From Chryseobacterium gambrini (GTDB taxonomy: Bacteria > Bacteroidota > Bacteroidia > Flavobacteriales > Weeksellaceae), in contig NZ_FTOV01000001.1 of assembly GCF_900156825.1 (NCBI RefSeq), positions 496,001-560,000 of the forward strand: DNA of 64,000 nt, written 5' to 3'. The notes below the pieces were generated by a model. That model was given only the letters and a program-made list of their open reading frames with translations. It searched no databases and was not told the origin of the DNA. The position numbers and the translations under genes are program-made. Below are positions 34,809 to 43,666 of the stretch, piece by piece (the first letter of the stretch is position 1; the number at the start of each line of letters is the position of its first letter).

Positions 34809-35675
34809 CTAAAAAAACTTTTTTAGAATTTTATTTTCGAGAGTAGGATATTCCTGAAGTTCTGCGCCAAAACTTTTAAAAAAAACCTCTATTCCCCGGA
34901 TGTTGCTTCCCATAAAATTAAATTTCTTTTCATGAATATAAAAACTCAGAATTTTATCAATAAGAAAGGAAGGTCCGTTTTCATCTTTATACTCTTCATC
35001 GTTAATAAGTCCCAACAAAGAAAGCTGATCTTTTTCGTCAATCAAAACTGCGATATTGATTAGTTTTTCATCCAGATAGGCTCCTGAAAGCTTCAGAGAA
35101 TTATTGGTGTAAAGAAAATTTAAGTATTTTCTGTATTTTTCTACATCTCCATTTTTAGAAAGCCCTTTAAAGTTTTTCTGCATGAAAGAAAAGCTTTCTT
35201 CGCTGAAATCAATTTCTTTATAAATAAGATGTTGAGCGCATTTTGCCGTAGATTTTCTTCCTTTGAAATATTTTTTTCTTCTCAGCAGAATATAATCTGA
35301 AATCTGGATTGTGTAATTTTTCTTTTTATCCAAATCCTGCGAAAAAGAATTGTAATGATTGAAAGAGTATGAAAATATGTTATATCTGTTTTTCAGAAAA
35401 TTCAGGAACTGATCATTGATTTTAAAATCATCTTTAGATGAAAAAACACCCAGTTGTTGACAAAAAAGCGGCATAACCACTAAATTTAAAGCAAATTTTC
35501 TTTTTAAAGGAACCGGCATCACCGCTTCATAATCATTATAAACCAAAATATGCCAGTTTCCCGAAAGCTGATCTAAAACTTCTTTTCTTGCATACCAGTT
35601 TTTCTGTGCAGAATTTTCAAGACACTTAGAATATTTATCAAAATCTATTTCATTGTATTTCAATCTTCTAATCAT
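34809..35675 (-). CDS. FemAB/GNAT-like acyltransferase, tentative
   Basis: 288 residues. The order of features, an N-terminal YNDYEAVMPVPLKRK, a central helical region, and a C-terminal INIAVLIDEKDQLSLLGLIN with FLIDKILSFYIHEKKFNFMGSN, resembles the double-GNAT fold of FemAB-type acyltransferases, which attach amino acids to peptidoglycan or act on cell-surface glycans. No catalytic residue is diagnostic. Its ATG overlaps the RadC stop by four bases, so the two are translated together, an unexplained pairing. Confidence 0.6.
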   Translation of the reverse strand: MIRRLKYNEIDFDKYSKCLENSAQKNWYARKEVLDQLSGNWHILVYNDYEAVMPVPLKRKFALNLVVMPLFCQQLGVFSSKDDFKINDQFLNFLKNRYNIFSYSFNHYNSFSQDLDKKKNYTIQISDYILLRRKKYFKGRKSTAKCAQHLIYKEIDFSEESFSFMQKNFKGLSKNGDVEKYRKYLNFLYTNNSLKLSGAYLDEKLINIAVLIDEKDQLSLLGLINDEEYKDENGPSFLIDKILSFYIHEKKFNFMGSNIRGIEVFFKSFGAELQEYPTLENKILKKFF

Positions 35676-36349
35676 AATAATCCGTCGTCTGAGAAACTAA
35701 AGTATGAATTCTGTGTCACAATAAGATGATCCAGGAGCTGAATTCCTAGCGTCTTTCCTGCTTCCTTTATTTTTTGAGTGATTTCTATATCTTCTCTGCT
35801 TGGCTTCAGATTTCCAGAAGGATGGTTGTGTGCCACGATAATTCCTGTCGAAAAATGATCTAAAGCTGTTTTAAAAAGGACTCGAATATCCACAATCGAC
35901 TGATTAATTCCTCCCTGTGTAAGCTGAGCAAGATGAATGACTCTGTTGCTCTGATTCAGAAAAATTGCCCAAAAAGCTTCTGTCCGGAGATCCGACAAAT
36001 GATTTCTGAAAATCTGATATGCTCCGTCGCTTCCTGAAATCACAGGTTTCTCAGGAATTTCCTGACTTGCTCTTCTTCTCCCGATCTCCAAAGCCGCAAT
36101 AATGGAAATAGCTTTTACCTCTCCCACTCCTTTAAATTTCATTAAATCTTTTAAAGACAACAGGCTTAACTGATGCCAGTTGTTATTAACAGATGCTAAA
36201 ATTTTTCTTGCCAGTTCAATTGCCGTTTCATCCCTGCTTCCGCTTCCCATAATAATGGCAAGCAGTTCAGAATCAGAAAGCGAACTTTTACCTTTCCGTA
36301 AAAATTTTTCTCTCGGTCTGTCGTCTTCGGCAAGGAGTTTAATGCGCAT
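35672..36349 (-). CDS. radC: RadC-family JAB-domain protein
   Basis: 225 residues. An N-terminal helix-hairpin-helix-like segment (LKDLMKFKGVGEVKAISI) precedes the MPN/JAB domain with AHNHPSGNLKPSREDIEIT, which carries the metal-binding His-x-His and the Ser/Asp positions. Length is normal. Despite the name, a direct role in recombinational repair has not held up; the biochemical activity is uncertain. It overlaps the FemAB-like gene and is preceded by the L,D-transpeptidase gene. Confidence 0.9.
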   Translation of the reverse strand: MRIKLLAEDDRPREKFLRKGKSSLSDSELLAIIMGSGSRDETAIELARKILASVNNNWHQLSLLSLKDLMKFKGVGEVKAISIIAALEIGRRRASQEIPEKPVISGSDGAYQIFRNHLSDLRTEAFWAIFLNQSNRVIHLAQLTQGGINQSIVDIRVLFKTALDHFSTGIIVAHNHPSGNLKPSREDIEITQKIKEAGKTLGIQLLDHLIVTQNSYFSFSDDGLL

Positions 36350-36369
36350 TTTTTTAGTTTAAAATAAAA

Positions 36370-36951
36370 TTAGTAAAAAGCATATAAAATAATCGTTTCC
36401 TTTGAACCGTCAATAAACTTAGAAGTTTCGTTGAATGCATTTTTAGAAAGCATAGGACATCCAAAACTTAAACAGGCAGGATTTGCAGATTCTTTGTCGG
36501 GAATACAATAATAAGAATGCAATACAATTGCTCTGGCTCTTGCATTGCTGTTCGTTTCATCCAGACCATTCAGTCGATAGGCTTTTCCGAATTTTCCGGA
36601 ATAACTCTCCCGGATTTCGTATTTTCCTAAAGAAGACTGGTGAGAACCATCAACATTGCTGAATTTCAACGCGGAAGAGTTTTTTACAACAGATCCGTCA
36701 CCATGAGCAACAATTGCTTTCTGCAGGATTTTATTGTTCTTCAGATCGTAAACAAAGTAACGGTATTTCCCTGAATGAATTTTAAAATTGATAAAAACAG
36801 CAAGGTTCTGATTGTAATTTTTTCCTTTAATAAAATTCTTTACTTCCAAAATTTTAGATTTAGGCAAATCTTCAACAGTATTTGAAGCCTGAGAATCAAA
36901 TTTTGAACAAGAAATAAAGAAAAGAAATAAAAAAATAAAGTGTTTCATCAT
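36370..36951 (-). CDS. L,D-transpeptidase-like cell-wall protein (YkuD_2 type)
   Basis: 193 residues with an N-terminal export signal (FIFLFLFFISCS, a likely lipoprotein Cys). The catalytic-type segment is AIVLHSYYCIPD followed by PACLSFGCPMLSKNAF, in which His and the second Cys match the His-x(n)-S-x-G-C pattern of L,D-transpeptidases. It fits the murein L,D-transpeptidase family PF13645, which contributes cross-links in peptidoglycan. It lies between radC and a LolD-like ATPase on the same strand with spacings of about 10-20 bases. Confidence 0.8.
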   Translation of the reverse strand: MMKHFIFLFLFFISCSKFDSQASNTVEDLPKSKILEVKNFIKGKNYNQNLAVFINFKIHSGKYRYFVYDLKNNKILQKAIVAHGDGSVVKNSSALKFSNVDGSHQSSLGKYEIRESYSGKFGKAYRLNGLDETNSNARARAIVLHSYYCIPDKESANPACLSFGCPMLSKNAFNETSKFIDGSKETIILYAFY

Positions 36952-36962
36952 TTGCGGAAGTT

Positions 36963-37631
36963 TTATTCGATAATCATTCCGTCTTTCATCACGAGCTTTC
37001 GGTCTGTAATTTCCGCTAAATTCGGGTTATGCGTAACGATCACAAAAGTCTGATTGTATTTATCTCTCAGATCAAAAAACAATCTGTGAAGTTCATCCGC
37101 ATTTTTTGAATCTAAATTTCCGGTAGGCTCATCTGCAAAAATGATTTTCGGTGAGTTGATTAAAGCTCTTGCTACTGCTACTCTTTGCGCTTCCCCTCCC
37201 GAAAGCTGGTTGGGCTTATGGTGCAGTCGCTGTTCAATTTTTAAATCTTCAAACAGAGCATATGCCTTTTCTATAGCTTCTTTTTCGTTGGCTCCTGCTA
37301 TTTTCGTCGGTAATAAAACGTTTTCTAAAGCTGTAAATTCCGGCAATAACTGATGGAACTGAAATACAAAACCGATATTCTGATTTCTGAATTTAGAAAG
37401 CTGCTTATCATTCATATTGATGAAAGATTCTCCGGCAATTTCTATTTCCGTATCAAATTTATTCGAAGTGGTTGGCTGATCCAGTGTTCCCAGAATCTGC
37501 AAAAGTGTAGATTTTCCGGCACCGGATTCTCCCACAATTGAAACCACCTCTCCTGTTTTGATATGAATATCAACGCCTTTCAGTACTTCTAAATTCCCAT
37601 AAAATTTATGGATATTCCTTGCTTTAATCAT
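36963..37631 (-). CDS. LolD/MacB-type ABC transporter ATP-binding protein
   Basis: 222 residues: Walker [13 protein letters not shown]-loop [16 protein letters not shown], signature [15 protein letters not shown], Walker [14 protein letters not shown] and H-loop FVIVTHNP. This is the compact ATPase type of LolCDE/MacB/FtsE systems that extract lipoproteins or export substrates from the inner membrane. No permease is encoded adjacent, so its partner must be elsewhere; Lol function is the commonest for this layout. It starts an apparent minus-strand operon with the L,D-transpeptidase and radC genes. Confidence 0.85.
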   Translation of the reverse strand: MIKARNIHKFYGNLEVLKGVDIHIKTGEVVSIVGESGAGKSTLLQILGTLDQPTTSNKFDTEIEIAGESFINMNDKQLSKFRNQNIGFVFQFHQLLPEFTALENVLLPTKIAGANEKEAIEKAYALFEDLKIEQRLHHKPNQLSGGEAQRVAVARALINSPKIIFADEPTGNLDSKNADELHRLFFDLRDKYNQTFVIVTHNPNLAEITDRKLVMKDGMIIE

Positions 37632-37691
37632 GATTCAAAAATAGTGAATTGATTTAAATCTGAAAAGCAATAAAAATATAATTTACAGGGA

Positions 37692-38687
37692 TTATATTTT
37701 TTGCAAACGATATTTTTTCTCAATTTTATTGGCAAGCCAGCTCACGTAAAACAACTGAAAACTATGATAAATCATCACAGGAAGCAGAAAAAGCACTTTC
37801 TGATCTTCCGAAATCCCTAAAACCATTATGAAAAGACTTCCGTGAACCAGAGATTTTTTAGATCCGCAGAAAGTGGCTGTAATTACATCTTCTCTTTTAA
37901 AATGAAGCTTTCGGGAAATCAGTTTTAAAATTCCGTAAACCGAGAAAAATAAAGAAACGACACTGAGCGCAATAATAAGAAATACCGAAGAAGGAACTGA
38001 GGCAAACACATTTTGTGAAAAAGCTTCGGAAAAACTTTCGTAGACGATGAGTAAAATAATCATTTTATCAAATTCCGCAATAATTTTCGCATACTTTGTC
38101 ACCCAGTTTTTCAAAAACGGGTTTAAAATTAATCCTAAAATAATCGGCAGTAAAACTTTAAGTAAAAGCTGCTGGATAATTTCTGCATTATTAATATTTT
38201 CCTGATCGGGCTGTACAAAAAAACTCATCAGTAAAGGAGTCATGACAATTCCGATAATTCCTGAAATAGAGGCATTGAAAATAGCGGAAGTTACGTTTCC
38301 TTTCGCGATAGAAACCATAACGACTGAAGAAGAGACTGTTGAAGGCAGACTTGCCAGAAAAAATATGGAAAGCCAGGTAACGAAAAATTCAGTATCTTTT
38401 ACAAAACCATAAAATAAAAATACAAGCAGCGGAAAAATAATGAATGTTCCGGCTTGAACCAAAAGATGAAGTTTCCAGTTGGAAATATCTTTGATGATTT
38501 CTTTGATATTCAGCTTTAGTCCATACAGAAGGAAGATCGCTGCAATTCCCCAGTCTATAAACGCTGATAGATTAAAATACTGATTGTATTCGCTTCTGAA
38601 AGGAATCAGTTTACCTGCTGCAACCATTACGATTAGCAATAAAAGAAAAATATTTTGTTTATCTAATTTTATTCTGCTCAATTTCAT
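37692..38687 (-). CDS. SBF-like (bile acid:sodium symporter fold) transporter
   Basis: 331 residues with ten predicted membrane helices. The segments LPSTVSSSVVMVSIAKGNVTS and CGSKKSLVHGSLFIMV match the crossover-helix motifs of the SBF-like group (PF13593, YfeH type), which is related to bile acid/Na+ symporters. The natural substrate is not known; organic anions or arsenite have been proposed for relatives. It is monocistronic, separated from the pdh genes by a terminator. Confidence 0.83.
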   Translation of the reverse strand: MKLSRIKLDKQNIFLLLLIVMVAAGKLIPFRSEYNQYFNLSAFIDWGIAAIFLLYGLKLNIKEIIKDISNWKLHLLVQAGTFIIFPLLVFLFYGFVKDTEFFVTWLSIFFLASLPSTVSSSVVMVSIAKGNVTSAIFNASISGIIGIVMTPLLMSFFVQPDQENINNAEIIQQLLLKVLLPIILGLILNPFLKNWVTKYAKIIAEFDKMIILLIVYESFSEAFSQNVFASVPSSVFLIIALSVVSLFFSVYGILKLISRKLHFKREDVITATFCGSKKSLVHGSLFIMVLGISEDQKVLFLLPVMIYHSFQLFYVSWLANKIEKKYRLQKI

Positions 38688-38761
38688 TTTTTAAAAGTAG
38701 CAAGGATCATTCTAAAATCTTTGTGACCATATTAAAATCACCTTAAAATTATCTTAAAAGC

Positions 38762-38798
38762 AAAAAGGTCTACCGAATTTCTTCCGGTAAACCTTTTT
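38762..38798 (-). terminator. Terminator of the pdh E2 gene
   Basis: On the minus strand AAAAAGGTTTACCGG pairs with CGGTAGACCTTTTT (one G-U pair), followed by TTGCTTTT. It lies about 25 bases beyond the E2 stop. Confidence 0.8.
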
Positions 38799-38821
38799 AA
38801 ATTGTATATCTAAACAGAAAA

Positions 38822-40441
38822 TTACAGTAACAATGTTAAAGGACTTTCCAGATATGTTTTTAAAGTCTGTAAGAACTGTGCTCCTGTAGCACCGTCTACT
38901 ACTCTGTGATCACAAGCCAATGAAAGCTTCATGATGTTTCCAACTACGATTTGTCCGTTTTTCACAACAGGTTTCTCGATGATGGCTCCTACTGAAAGGA
39001 TCGCAGCATTTGGCTGATTGATGATGCTTGTAAATGTTTCGATTCCGAACATCCCCAAGTTTGAGATAGAGAAGGTAGAACCTTCCATTTCGTTAGCTTT
39101 AAGACCTTTGTTTTTCGCTCTTGAAGCCATATCTTTTACCGCAGCAGAAATCTGCGTGTAATTCATCTGGTCTGTATTCTTAAGAACAGGAACTACCAAT
39201 CCGTCCGGAATTGCAACTGCTACCCCAATGTTGATGTTTCCTCTGTGAATGATCTTATCTCCTGCCCAGCTTGAATTTACCTGTGGATGTTTTCTTAAAG
39301 CAACTGCAGTCGCCTTAATAATCATATCATTGAAAGAAATTTTGGTATCCGGTAAAGAATTGATCTCTTTTCTTGCCTCAATTGCTTTATCCATGTTGAT
39401 TTCCACCATCAGATAATAGTGAGGCGCAGAGAACTTACTTTCGGAAAGACGTTTTGCAATTACGTTTCTTACCTGTGAGTTCGGAGTTTCCGTATCTTCA
39501 CCCTGTACGAAGCTTAATGCAACCTGAGCCGCCGCAGGACTTGCAGATGGAGCTGAAGCCGCTGGTTTAGCCGCAGAAGGCTGATAATTTTCAATATCTT
39601 TTTTAACGATTCTTCCGTTTTCTCCGGAACCCTGAATACTGTTGATGTCTACGCCTTTATCCTGAGCCATTTTCTTCGCTAAAGGAGAAATGGCAACCCT
39701 GTCTGTAGAGGAATGATCTGCAGCCGGTGCCGCTTTTTCTTCTGCTTTAGCTTCTGTTTTTTGTTCAGCAGGTTTTTCTGATGATGAAGCAGCCGCTTTC
39801 GGAGCGCCAACTCCTGAAACATCTGTACCTTCTGGTCCTATAATTGCCAAAACCGAATCTACCGGAGCTGCTCCTCCTTCTTCAACACCTTGTTTCAACA
39901 ACACTCCATTGAATTCAGATTCGAAATCCTGAACGGCTTTATCTGTTTCGATTTCAGCAAGAAGATCTCCTTCTTTTACGGTATCACCAACGTTTTTGTG
40001 CCATTTCGCAACCTTGCCTTCCGTCATTGTATCCGAAAGTCTTGGCATGGTAATTACTTCCACCCCTGCAGGAACTTCCGCAGAAGTCTGTTCCACAGTG
40101 GTAGAACTGTTTTCAGTTTTAGATTCTTCTTCTGTTTTTTTCTCTTCGGAACCACCTTGAGCCGGAGCTGCTGCACCGCCAGTAAGTCCTGAAATATCTT
40201 CTCCTTCATTACCGATAATTGCCAGAACAGAATCTACCGCTGCTGCATTACCTTCTTCCACACCAACATATAAAAGAGTTCCTTCCATTTCAGATTCAAA
40301 ATCCTGAACCGCCTTATCTGTTTCAATTTCAGCTAAGATATCGCCTTCCTTTACTTTATCACCTACTTTTTTATGCCATTTTGCCACTTTTCCTTCCGTC
40401 ATTGTATCGGAAAGACGCGGCATTGTAATTACTTCTGCCAT
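38822..40441 (-). CDS. pdhC: Pyruvate dehydrogenase E2, dihydrolipoyl acetyltransferase
   Basis: 539 residues. Two lipoyl domains are nearly identical to each other (about 1-76 and 128-204), each with the lipoylated lysine in EIETDKAVQDFES. Ala/Pro/Glu-rich linkers separate them from the E3-binding domain (AISPLAKKMAQDKGVDINSI, about 247-285) and from the catalytic core (about 310-539), which ends with the acetyl-transfer motif DHRVVDGATGAQFL. It passes acetyl groups from lipoyl arm to CoA in the pyruvate dehydrogenase complex. The E1-alpha gene is directly upstream; E1-beta and E3 are not in this window. Confidence 0.94.
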   Translation of the reverse strand: MAEVITMPRLSDTMTEGKVAKWHKKVGDKVKEGDILAEIETDKAVQDFESEMEGTLLYVGVEEGNAAAVDSVLAIIGNEGEDISGLTGGAAAPAQGGSEEKKTEEESKTENSSTTVEQTSAEVPAGVEVITMPRLSDTMTEGKVAKWHKNVGDTVKEGDLLAEIETDKAVQDFESEFNGVLLKQGVEEGGAAPVDSVLAIIGPEGTDVSGVGAPKAAASSSEKPAEQKTEAKAEEKAAPAADHSSTDRVAISPLAKKMAQDKGVDINSIQGSGENGRIVKKDIENYQPSAAKPAASAPSASPAAAQVALSFVQGEDTETPNSQVRNVIAKRLSESKFSAPHYYLMVEINMDKAIEARKEINSLPDTKISFNDMIIKATAVALRKHPQVNSSWAGDKIIHRGNINIGVAVAIPDGLVVPVLKNTDQMNYTQISAAVKDMASRAKNKGLKANEMEGSTFSISNLGMFGIETFTSIINQPNAAILSVGAIIEKPVVKNGQIVVGNIMKLSLACDHRVVDGATGAQFLQTLKTYLESPLTLLL

Positions 40442-40549
40442 AATTTTTTATAATTTGAAAATTTGGGATTTTATGAATTTGAAAATTAAAAAAGATATGA
40501 TAATAAATCATTTTCAAATTTTCAAACTTTCAAACCGATTTATTATCTT
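40442..40549. repeat. TTTGAAAATT-type direct/inverted repeats between pdhA and pdhC
   Basis: The 108-base spacer contains AATTTGAAAATTTG, AATTTGAAAATTAA and, inverted, CAAATTTTCAAACTTTCAAA. These simple repeats could fold the leader of the E2 gene. I see no terminator or promoter in it. Confidence 0.5.
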
Positions 40550-41551
40550 TTAGTTTTCTAATTTGTCTAAGAACGGATAGTCTTCCTGAGCATATACATA
40601 CTCGTAGATCTTCTCTGCATCCGGATAAGGAGAGTTTTCCATGAACTCGATACATTCTTCCACAAAATCTCTCGATTTGTTATCCATCGCTTCCAGTTCT
40701 TCTTCTGTTGCCCAGCTGTTAGCCAAAATTCTTTGTTTGATCAGCTCGATAGGGTCATCATTTTTGTGAAGCGCAACTTCATCTTTAGATCTGTATGGTT
40801 CTGCATCAGACATAGAGTGTCCTCTGTAACGGTAAGTTCTTGCTTCAATAAAAGTAGGTCCGTCTCCTCTTCTTGCTCTTTCAATTGCTTCATAAGCCGC
40901 TTCAGCCACTTTTTCAGGATCCATTGCATCTACTGCAAGACAAGGCATTTCGTATCCTAAACCTAATTTATAGATATCTTCGTGGTTTGCTGTTCTTTTA
41001 ACAGAAGTTCCCATTGCATACTGGTTGTTCTCTACAACAAAAATTACAGGAAGCTTCCAGTTCATTGCCATGTTAAACGTTTCATGTAATGAACCCTGTC
41101 TAGCCGCTCCGTCTCCGAAGAAACAGATATTTACCGCTTTTCTGTCAAAATATTTATCTGCAAAAGCAATACCTGCTCCCAAAGGAATCTGTCCTCCTAC
41201 AATACCGTGACCTCCGTAAAATCTGTGCTCTTTGCTGAAAATGTGCATAGATCCGCCCATACCTCCGGAAGTACCTGTAGCTTTACCACAAAGTTCTGCC
41301 ATGATTCTTTTAGGATCTACTCCCATCGCCATCGGATGGATGTGGCATCTGTAAGCAGTGATCATACTATCTTTAGTTAAATCCATTGCATGCGTAAAAC
41401 CTGCAGGGATCGCTTCCTGACCGTTATACAAATGTAAAAAACCTCTGATTTTTTGTTTTAGATAAAGAGAACGGCATTTGTCTTCAAACCTTCTCCACAT
41501 TGTCATATCTTCATACCACTTCAGGTATACCTCTTTAGAAAATTCTTTCAT
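40550..41551 (-). CDS. pdhA: Pyruvate dehydrogenase E1 component, alpha subunit
   Basis: 333 residues. E1-alpha binds thiamine diphosphate and decarboxylates pyruvate with the beta subunit. The ThDP motif is FFGDGAARQGSLHETFNMA through VENNQYAMGTS (GDG...NN), and the phosphorylation-loop-like region TYRYRGHSMSDAEPYRS is present. Start and length agree with the family. It is followed by the E2 gene after a repeat-rich spacer and preceded by a -7 element at 41590. The beta subunit gene is elsewhere, which is common in Bacteroidota. Confidence 0.94.
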   Translation of the reverse strand: MKEFSKEVYLKWYEDMTMWRRFEDKCRSLYLKQKIRGFLHLYNGQEAIPAGFTHAMDLTKDSMITAYRCHIHPMAMGVDPKRIMAELCGKATGTSGGMGGSMHIFSKEHRFYGGHGIVGGQIPLGAGIAFADKYFDRKAVNICFFGDGAARQGSLHETFNMAMNWKLPVIFVVENNQYAMGTSVKRTANHEDIYKLGLGYEMPCLAVDAMDPEKVAEAAYEAIERARRGDGPTFIEARTYRYRGHSMSDAEPYRSKDEVALHKNDDPIELIKQRILANSWATEEELEAMDNKSRDFVEECIEFMENSPYPDAEKIYEYVYAQEDYPFLDKLEN

Positions 41552-41589
41552 GTGTTGAGCTCTTGCTAATTTATTATGAAATAGTTGAG

Positions 41590-41597
41590 CAAAATTA
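41590..41597 (-). promoter_or_regulatory. -7 promoter element of pdhA
   Basis: The minus strand reads TAATTTTG, fitting TAnnTTTG, 38 bases before the pdhA ATG. No clear upstream TTTG. Confidence 0.5.
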
Positions 41598-41678
41598 TAA
41601 AAAAAACTTCATTTTTATTGTATACCTACCTATTGTTTTTTTGGTTATAGTATTATATTTACATCATTAAACCTTAAT

Positions 41679-42281
41679 ATGGAAGAAAAACAGCCTTCAT
41701 TATTGCATAAAACATCAAGAATTATATCCGATTTTTTCAATCCTTTGCTCTCTCTGTTTATATTTTTCGTTTACATGAGTTTTCTGAAATACTCTCTGAA
41801 AGAAGCCATTACCTCATTTCTTCCTATATTAATAATAGTAATTGCTCCTGTCATTATCTGGCTGGTCTGGAATGTAAAAACGGGAAGATATACCAATATG
41901 GATGTATCCAACAGGGTACAGCGAAAAACTTTATATATTTTTATTGCAGCTTCTGTGATATCCTATATCGGCTTTAATTATTTCAAAAACGGACAGATCG
42001 ATTTTGTAATGCTCTTTATTCTGATATTGCTTTTTGCATTGCAGATCAGCAATTATTTCATTAAAAGTTCGATGCATACTGCATTTAATATATTTGTAGC
42101 TGCTTTATTTTTTGCGCTGAATACCACAATGGGAATCATCTGGTTAGGCATTGCGATACTCGTAGGAATTACAAGAATTATTCTAAAACGACATACCCCA
42201 AAAGAAGTGTTCATGGGAGCCGGAATTGCTTTTATAGTATCTTTTCTTTACCTTTATTGCAATATTCAGTTTCAACATTAA
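41679..42281 (+). CDS. PAP2-like membrane protein with degenerate motifs
   Basis: 200 residues with five to six membrane helices. The second and third PAP2 phosphatase motifs are recognisable as KSSMHTAF (for PSGH) and TRIILKRHTPKEV (for SRxxxxxHxxxD), so the two histidines remain, but the first motif KxxxxxxRP is replaced by a loosely similar RVQRKTL. It is therefore a PAP2-superfamily lipid phosphatase or a non-catalytic relative. The BlaI-type regulator gene begins eight bases after its stop. Confidence 0.68.
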   Translation: MEEKQPSLLHKTSRIISDFFNPLLSLFIFFVYMSFLKYSLKEAITSFLPILIIVIAPVIIWLVWNVKTGRYTNMDVSNRVQRKTLYIFIAASVISYIGFNYFKNGQIDFVMLFILILLFALQISNYFIKSSMHTAFNIFVAALFFALNTTMGIIWLGIAILVGITRIILKRHTPKEVFMGAGIAFIVSFLYLYCNIQFQH

Positions 42282-42289
42282 AAATTTAT

Positions 42290-42778
42290 ATGAAAATCAA
42301 TCATCTTACATCTGCGGAAGAAAATTTAATGAAGCTGTTCTGGAAGCTGGAATCATTTTATTTAAAGGATATTATGGAACAGCATCCTGAACCCAAACCC
42401 CATCAGAATACCGTTTCCACATACCTTAAAATACTGGTTGAAAAAGGATATCTTTCTACGGAAAAGGAAGGAAGGATCTTTAAATACTCCGTGATTGTAC
42501 CTTTGGAAGAATACCGGAAATTTTTATTAAAAGAACTTTCACAGCATTTTTTTGACAATTCGGGTAAGGAAATTTTAAATCTTCTGCTTCAGGAAAAATT
42601 AATTTCTCAGGAAGATCTAAAGGAACTCAATCCTGCAATAGAGATAAAACCTCTGAAAGTAAAAGAAGAATTTGAGTATGCCAATGAAATTCTGAATCCT
42701 AAAAAGGAGAAAAAGAAAAACAAGGATAAGGAAAAAGACAAAGACAGGAAAAAGAAAAAAAAGAAGGAAAAAGAATAA
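42290..42778 (+). CDS. BlaI/MecI/CopY-family repressor with a lysine-rich tail
   Basis: 162 residues from the ATG at 42290, which gives the family's usual N-terminus (LTSAEENLMKLFWKLE); an earlier in-frame ATG overlaps the previous gene and is unlikely. The winged helix includes TVSTYLKILVEKGYLSTEKEGR. BlaI-type repressors control beta-lactam or copper genes and are cleaved by a BlaR-like sensor; no blaR or beta-lactamase gene is near. The final ~27 residues are almost all Lys, Glu and Asp, an unusual charged tail that could bind nucleic acid or be a low-complexity expansion. The PAP2-like gene just upstream may be its target. Confidence 0.82.
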   Translation: MKINHLTSAEENLMKLFWKLESFYLKDIMEQHPEPKPHQNTVSTYLKILVEKGYLSTEKEGRIFKYSVIVPLEEYRKFLLKELSQHFFDNSGKEILNLLLQEKLISQEDLKELNPAIEIKPLKVKEEFEYANEILNPKKEKKKNKDKEKDKDRKKKKKKEKE

Positions 42779-42802
42779 TTCCTTTAAAAAAGATCATAAA
42801 AA

Positions 42803-42832
42803 AAGCGGTTCCAAAAGAACCGCTTATATTTT
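42803..42832. terminator. Bidirectional terminator between the BlaI-like and RRM genes
   Basis: AAGCGGTTC pairs with GAACCGCTT around CAAAA. T-runs follow on both strands, stronger on the minus strand (eight Ts), where it ends the RRM gene. Confidence 0.85.
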
Positions 42833-43237
42833 TTACCAACGTTTTCCACCGCCGTTTCCGCCGCGATCTCCTCCACCGTAGCCACCGCCACCGCTTCTGT
42901 TACCGCCACCGTAGCCACCGCCACCTCTGTTGTTACCTCCGTAACCGCCACCTCTGTTACCTCCACCATTGTTGCTGAAAGTTCTTCTTGGCTTTTCTTC
43001 TCTTGGTTTAGCTTCCGAAACGTTAAGTTCTTTTCCGTTGAATTCTTTCTGGTTAAGAGCTTCAATAGCCTGTTGTCCTTCTGCGTCCTCCATTTCGACA
43101 AATCCGAAACCTCTAGAACGACCAGTTTCTTTATCTGTAATGATTTTTACAGAAGAAACTTCTCCAAATTCTGAAAATAAATCCTGCAACTCATAATCTT
43201 TAGTTGCGTAGTTGATGTTTGAAACAAAAATGTTCAT
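42833..43237 (-). CDS. Glycine-rich RRM RNA-binding protein
   Basis: 134 residues. A single RNA-recognition motif (about 1-80) carries RNP2 IFVSNI and RNP1 RGFGFVEM. The C-terminal 45 residues are Gly, Arg, Tyr and Asn repeats of the GGGYGG/GGNRGG type. The layout is that of bacterial cold-induced Rbp proteins and plant glycine-rich RNA-binding proteins. It likely binds RNA in the cytoplasm; a cold or growth-phase response is known for relatives. The repetitive C-terminus produces long but spurious open frames on the same strand. It is followed by a strong terminator. Confidence 0.9.
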   Translation of the reverse strand: MNIFVSNINYATKDYELQDLFSEFGEVSSVKIITDKETGRSRGFGFVEMEDAEGQQAIEALNQKEFNGKELNVSEAKPREEKPRRTFSNNGGGNRGGGYGGNNRGGGGYGGGNRSGGGGYGGGDRGGNGGGKRW

Positions 43238-43616
43238 CTTGATTAATAAAATTAAAATAAGTTAAAAATGATTTGGTTTATAAAAGAAAAACAACATAAA
43301 GAATGAACAAATATTGATTCCAGATATAATACAGGTGCAAGATACGATTATTAATTTCATATCAAAGCTTTTTTTGAAATTATTTCAATAAATTTTTCAA
43401 TCAAAATATTATTTCGTTAAAAAGTATTAATTTATCATGAAATATTTATGAATAATCATTAAAAAGAGTGACATCTACAAAATAACGGAACACCGTGACC
43501 TCCTACTTTGGATAAATTTAAATCCAAAACATGAATCTCAAAAGTAAAAACCATACGCTCCAAAAGAAATAATTGAGAATATAAATATTTCTTTTCGGAT
43601 TACTGAATCTAAATCT
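43238..43616. other. Intergenic region upstream of the RRM gene
   Basis: About 380 AT-rich bases without a supportable gene. On the minus strand a TTTG (43363-43366) followed by TATCTTG (43338-43344) could be the RRM promoter, which would give a leader of about 100 bases, as is common for cold-regulated RNA-binding protein genes. The match is imperfect and I do not see a defined fold in the leader. Confidence 0.35.
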
Positions 43617-43648
43617 TTTGACAAAGCCGGTTATAAAAGCTAAATTTG
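43617..43648 (+). promoter_or_regulatory. Promoter of the thioesterase gene (TTTG-N20-TAAATTTG)
   Basis: TTTG (43617-43620) and TAAATTTG (43641-43648) are spaced by 20 bases, an exact consensus pair. It fixes the start of the gene at ATG 43667, since the longer TTG-started frame begins inside this promoter. Confidence 0.8.
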
Positions 43649-43666
43649 TACAGTAAAATTTCAGAT

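Noticed and set aside
36963..37631. LolD-like ATPase as part of a complete exporter here
   Set aside because: No permease gene is adjacent; neighbours are an L,D-transpeptidase and an SBF transporter.
42784..43101. 105-residue frame with Val/Thr/Glu repeats on the minus strand
   Set aside because: It arises from the glycine-rich repeat of the RRM gene read in another frame; no start signal.
43646..43666. TTG start seven codons upstream of the thioesterase ATG
   Set aside because: It lies inside the -7 element of the promoter and cannot be transcribed from it.
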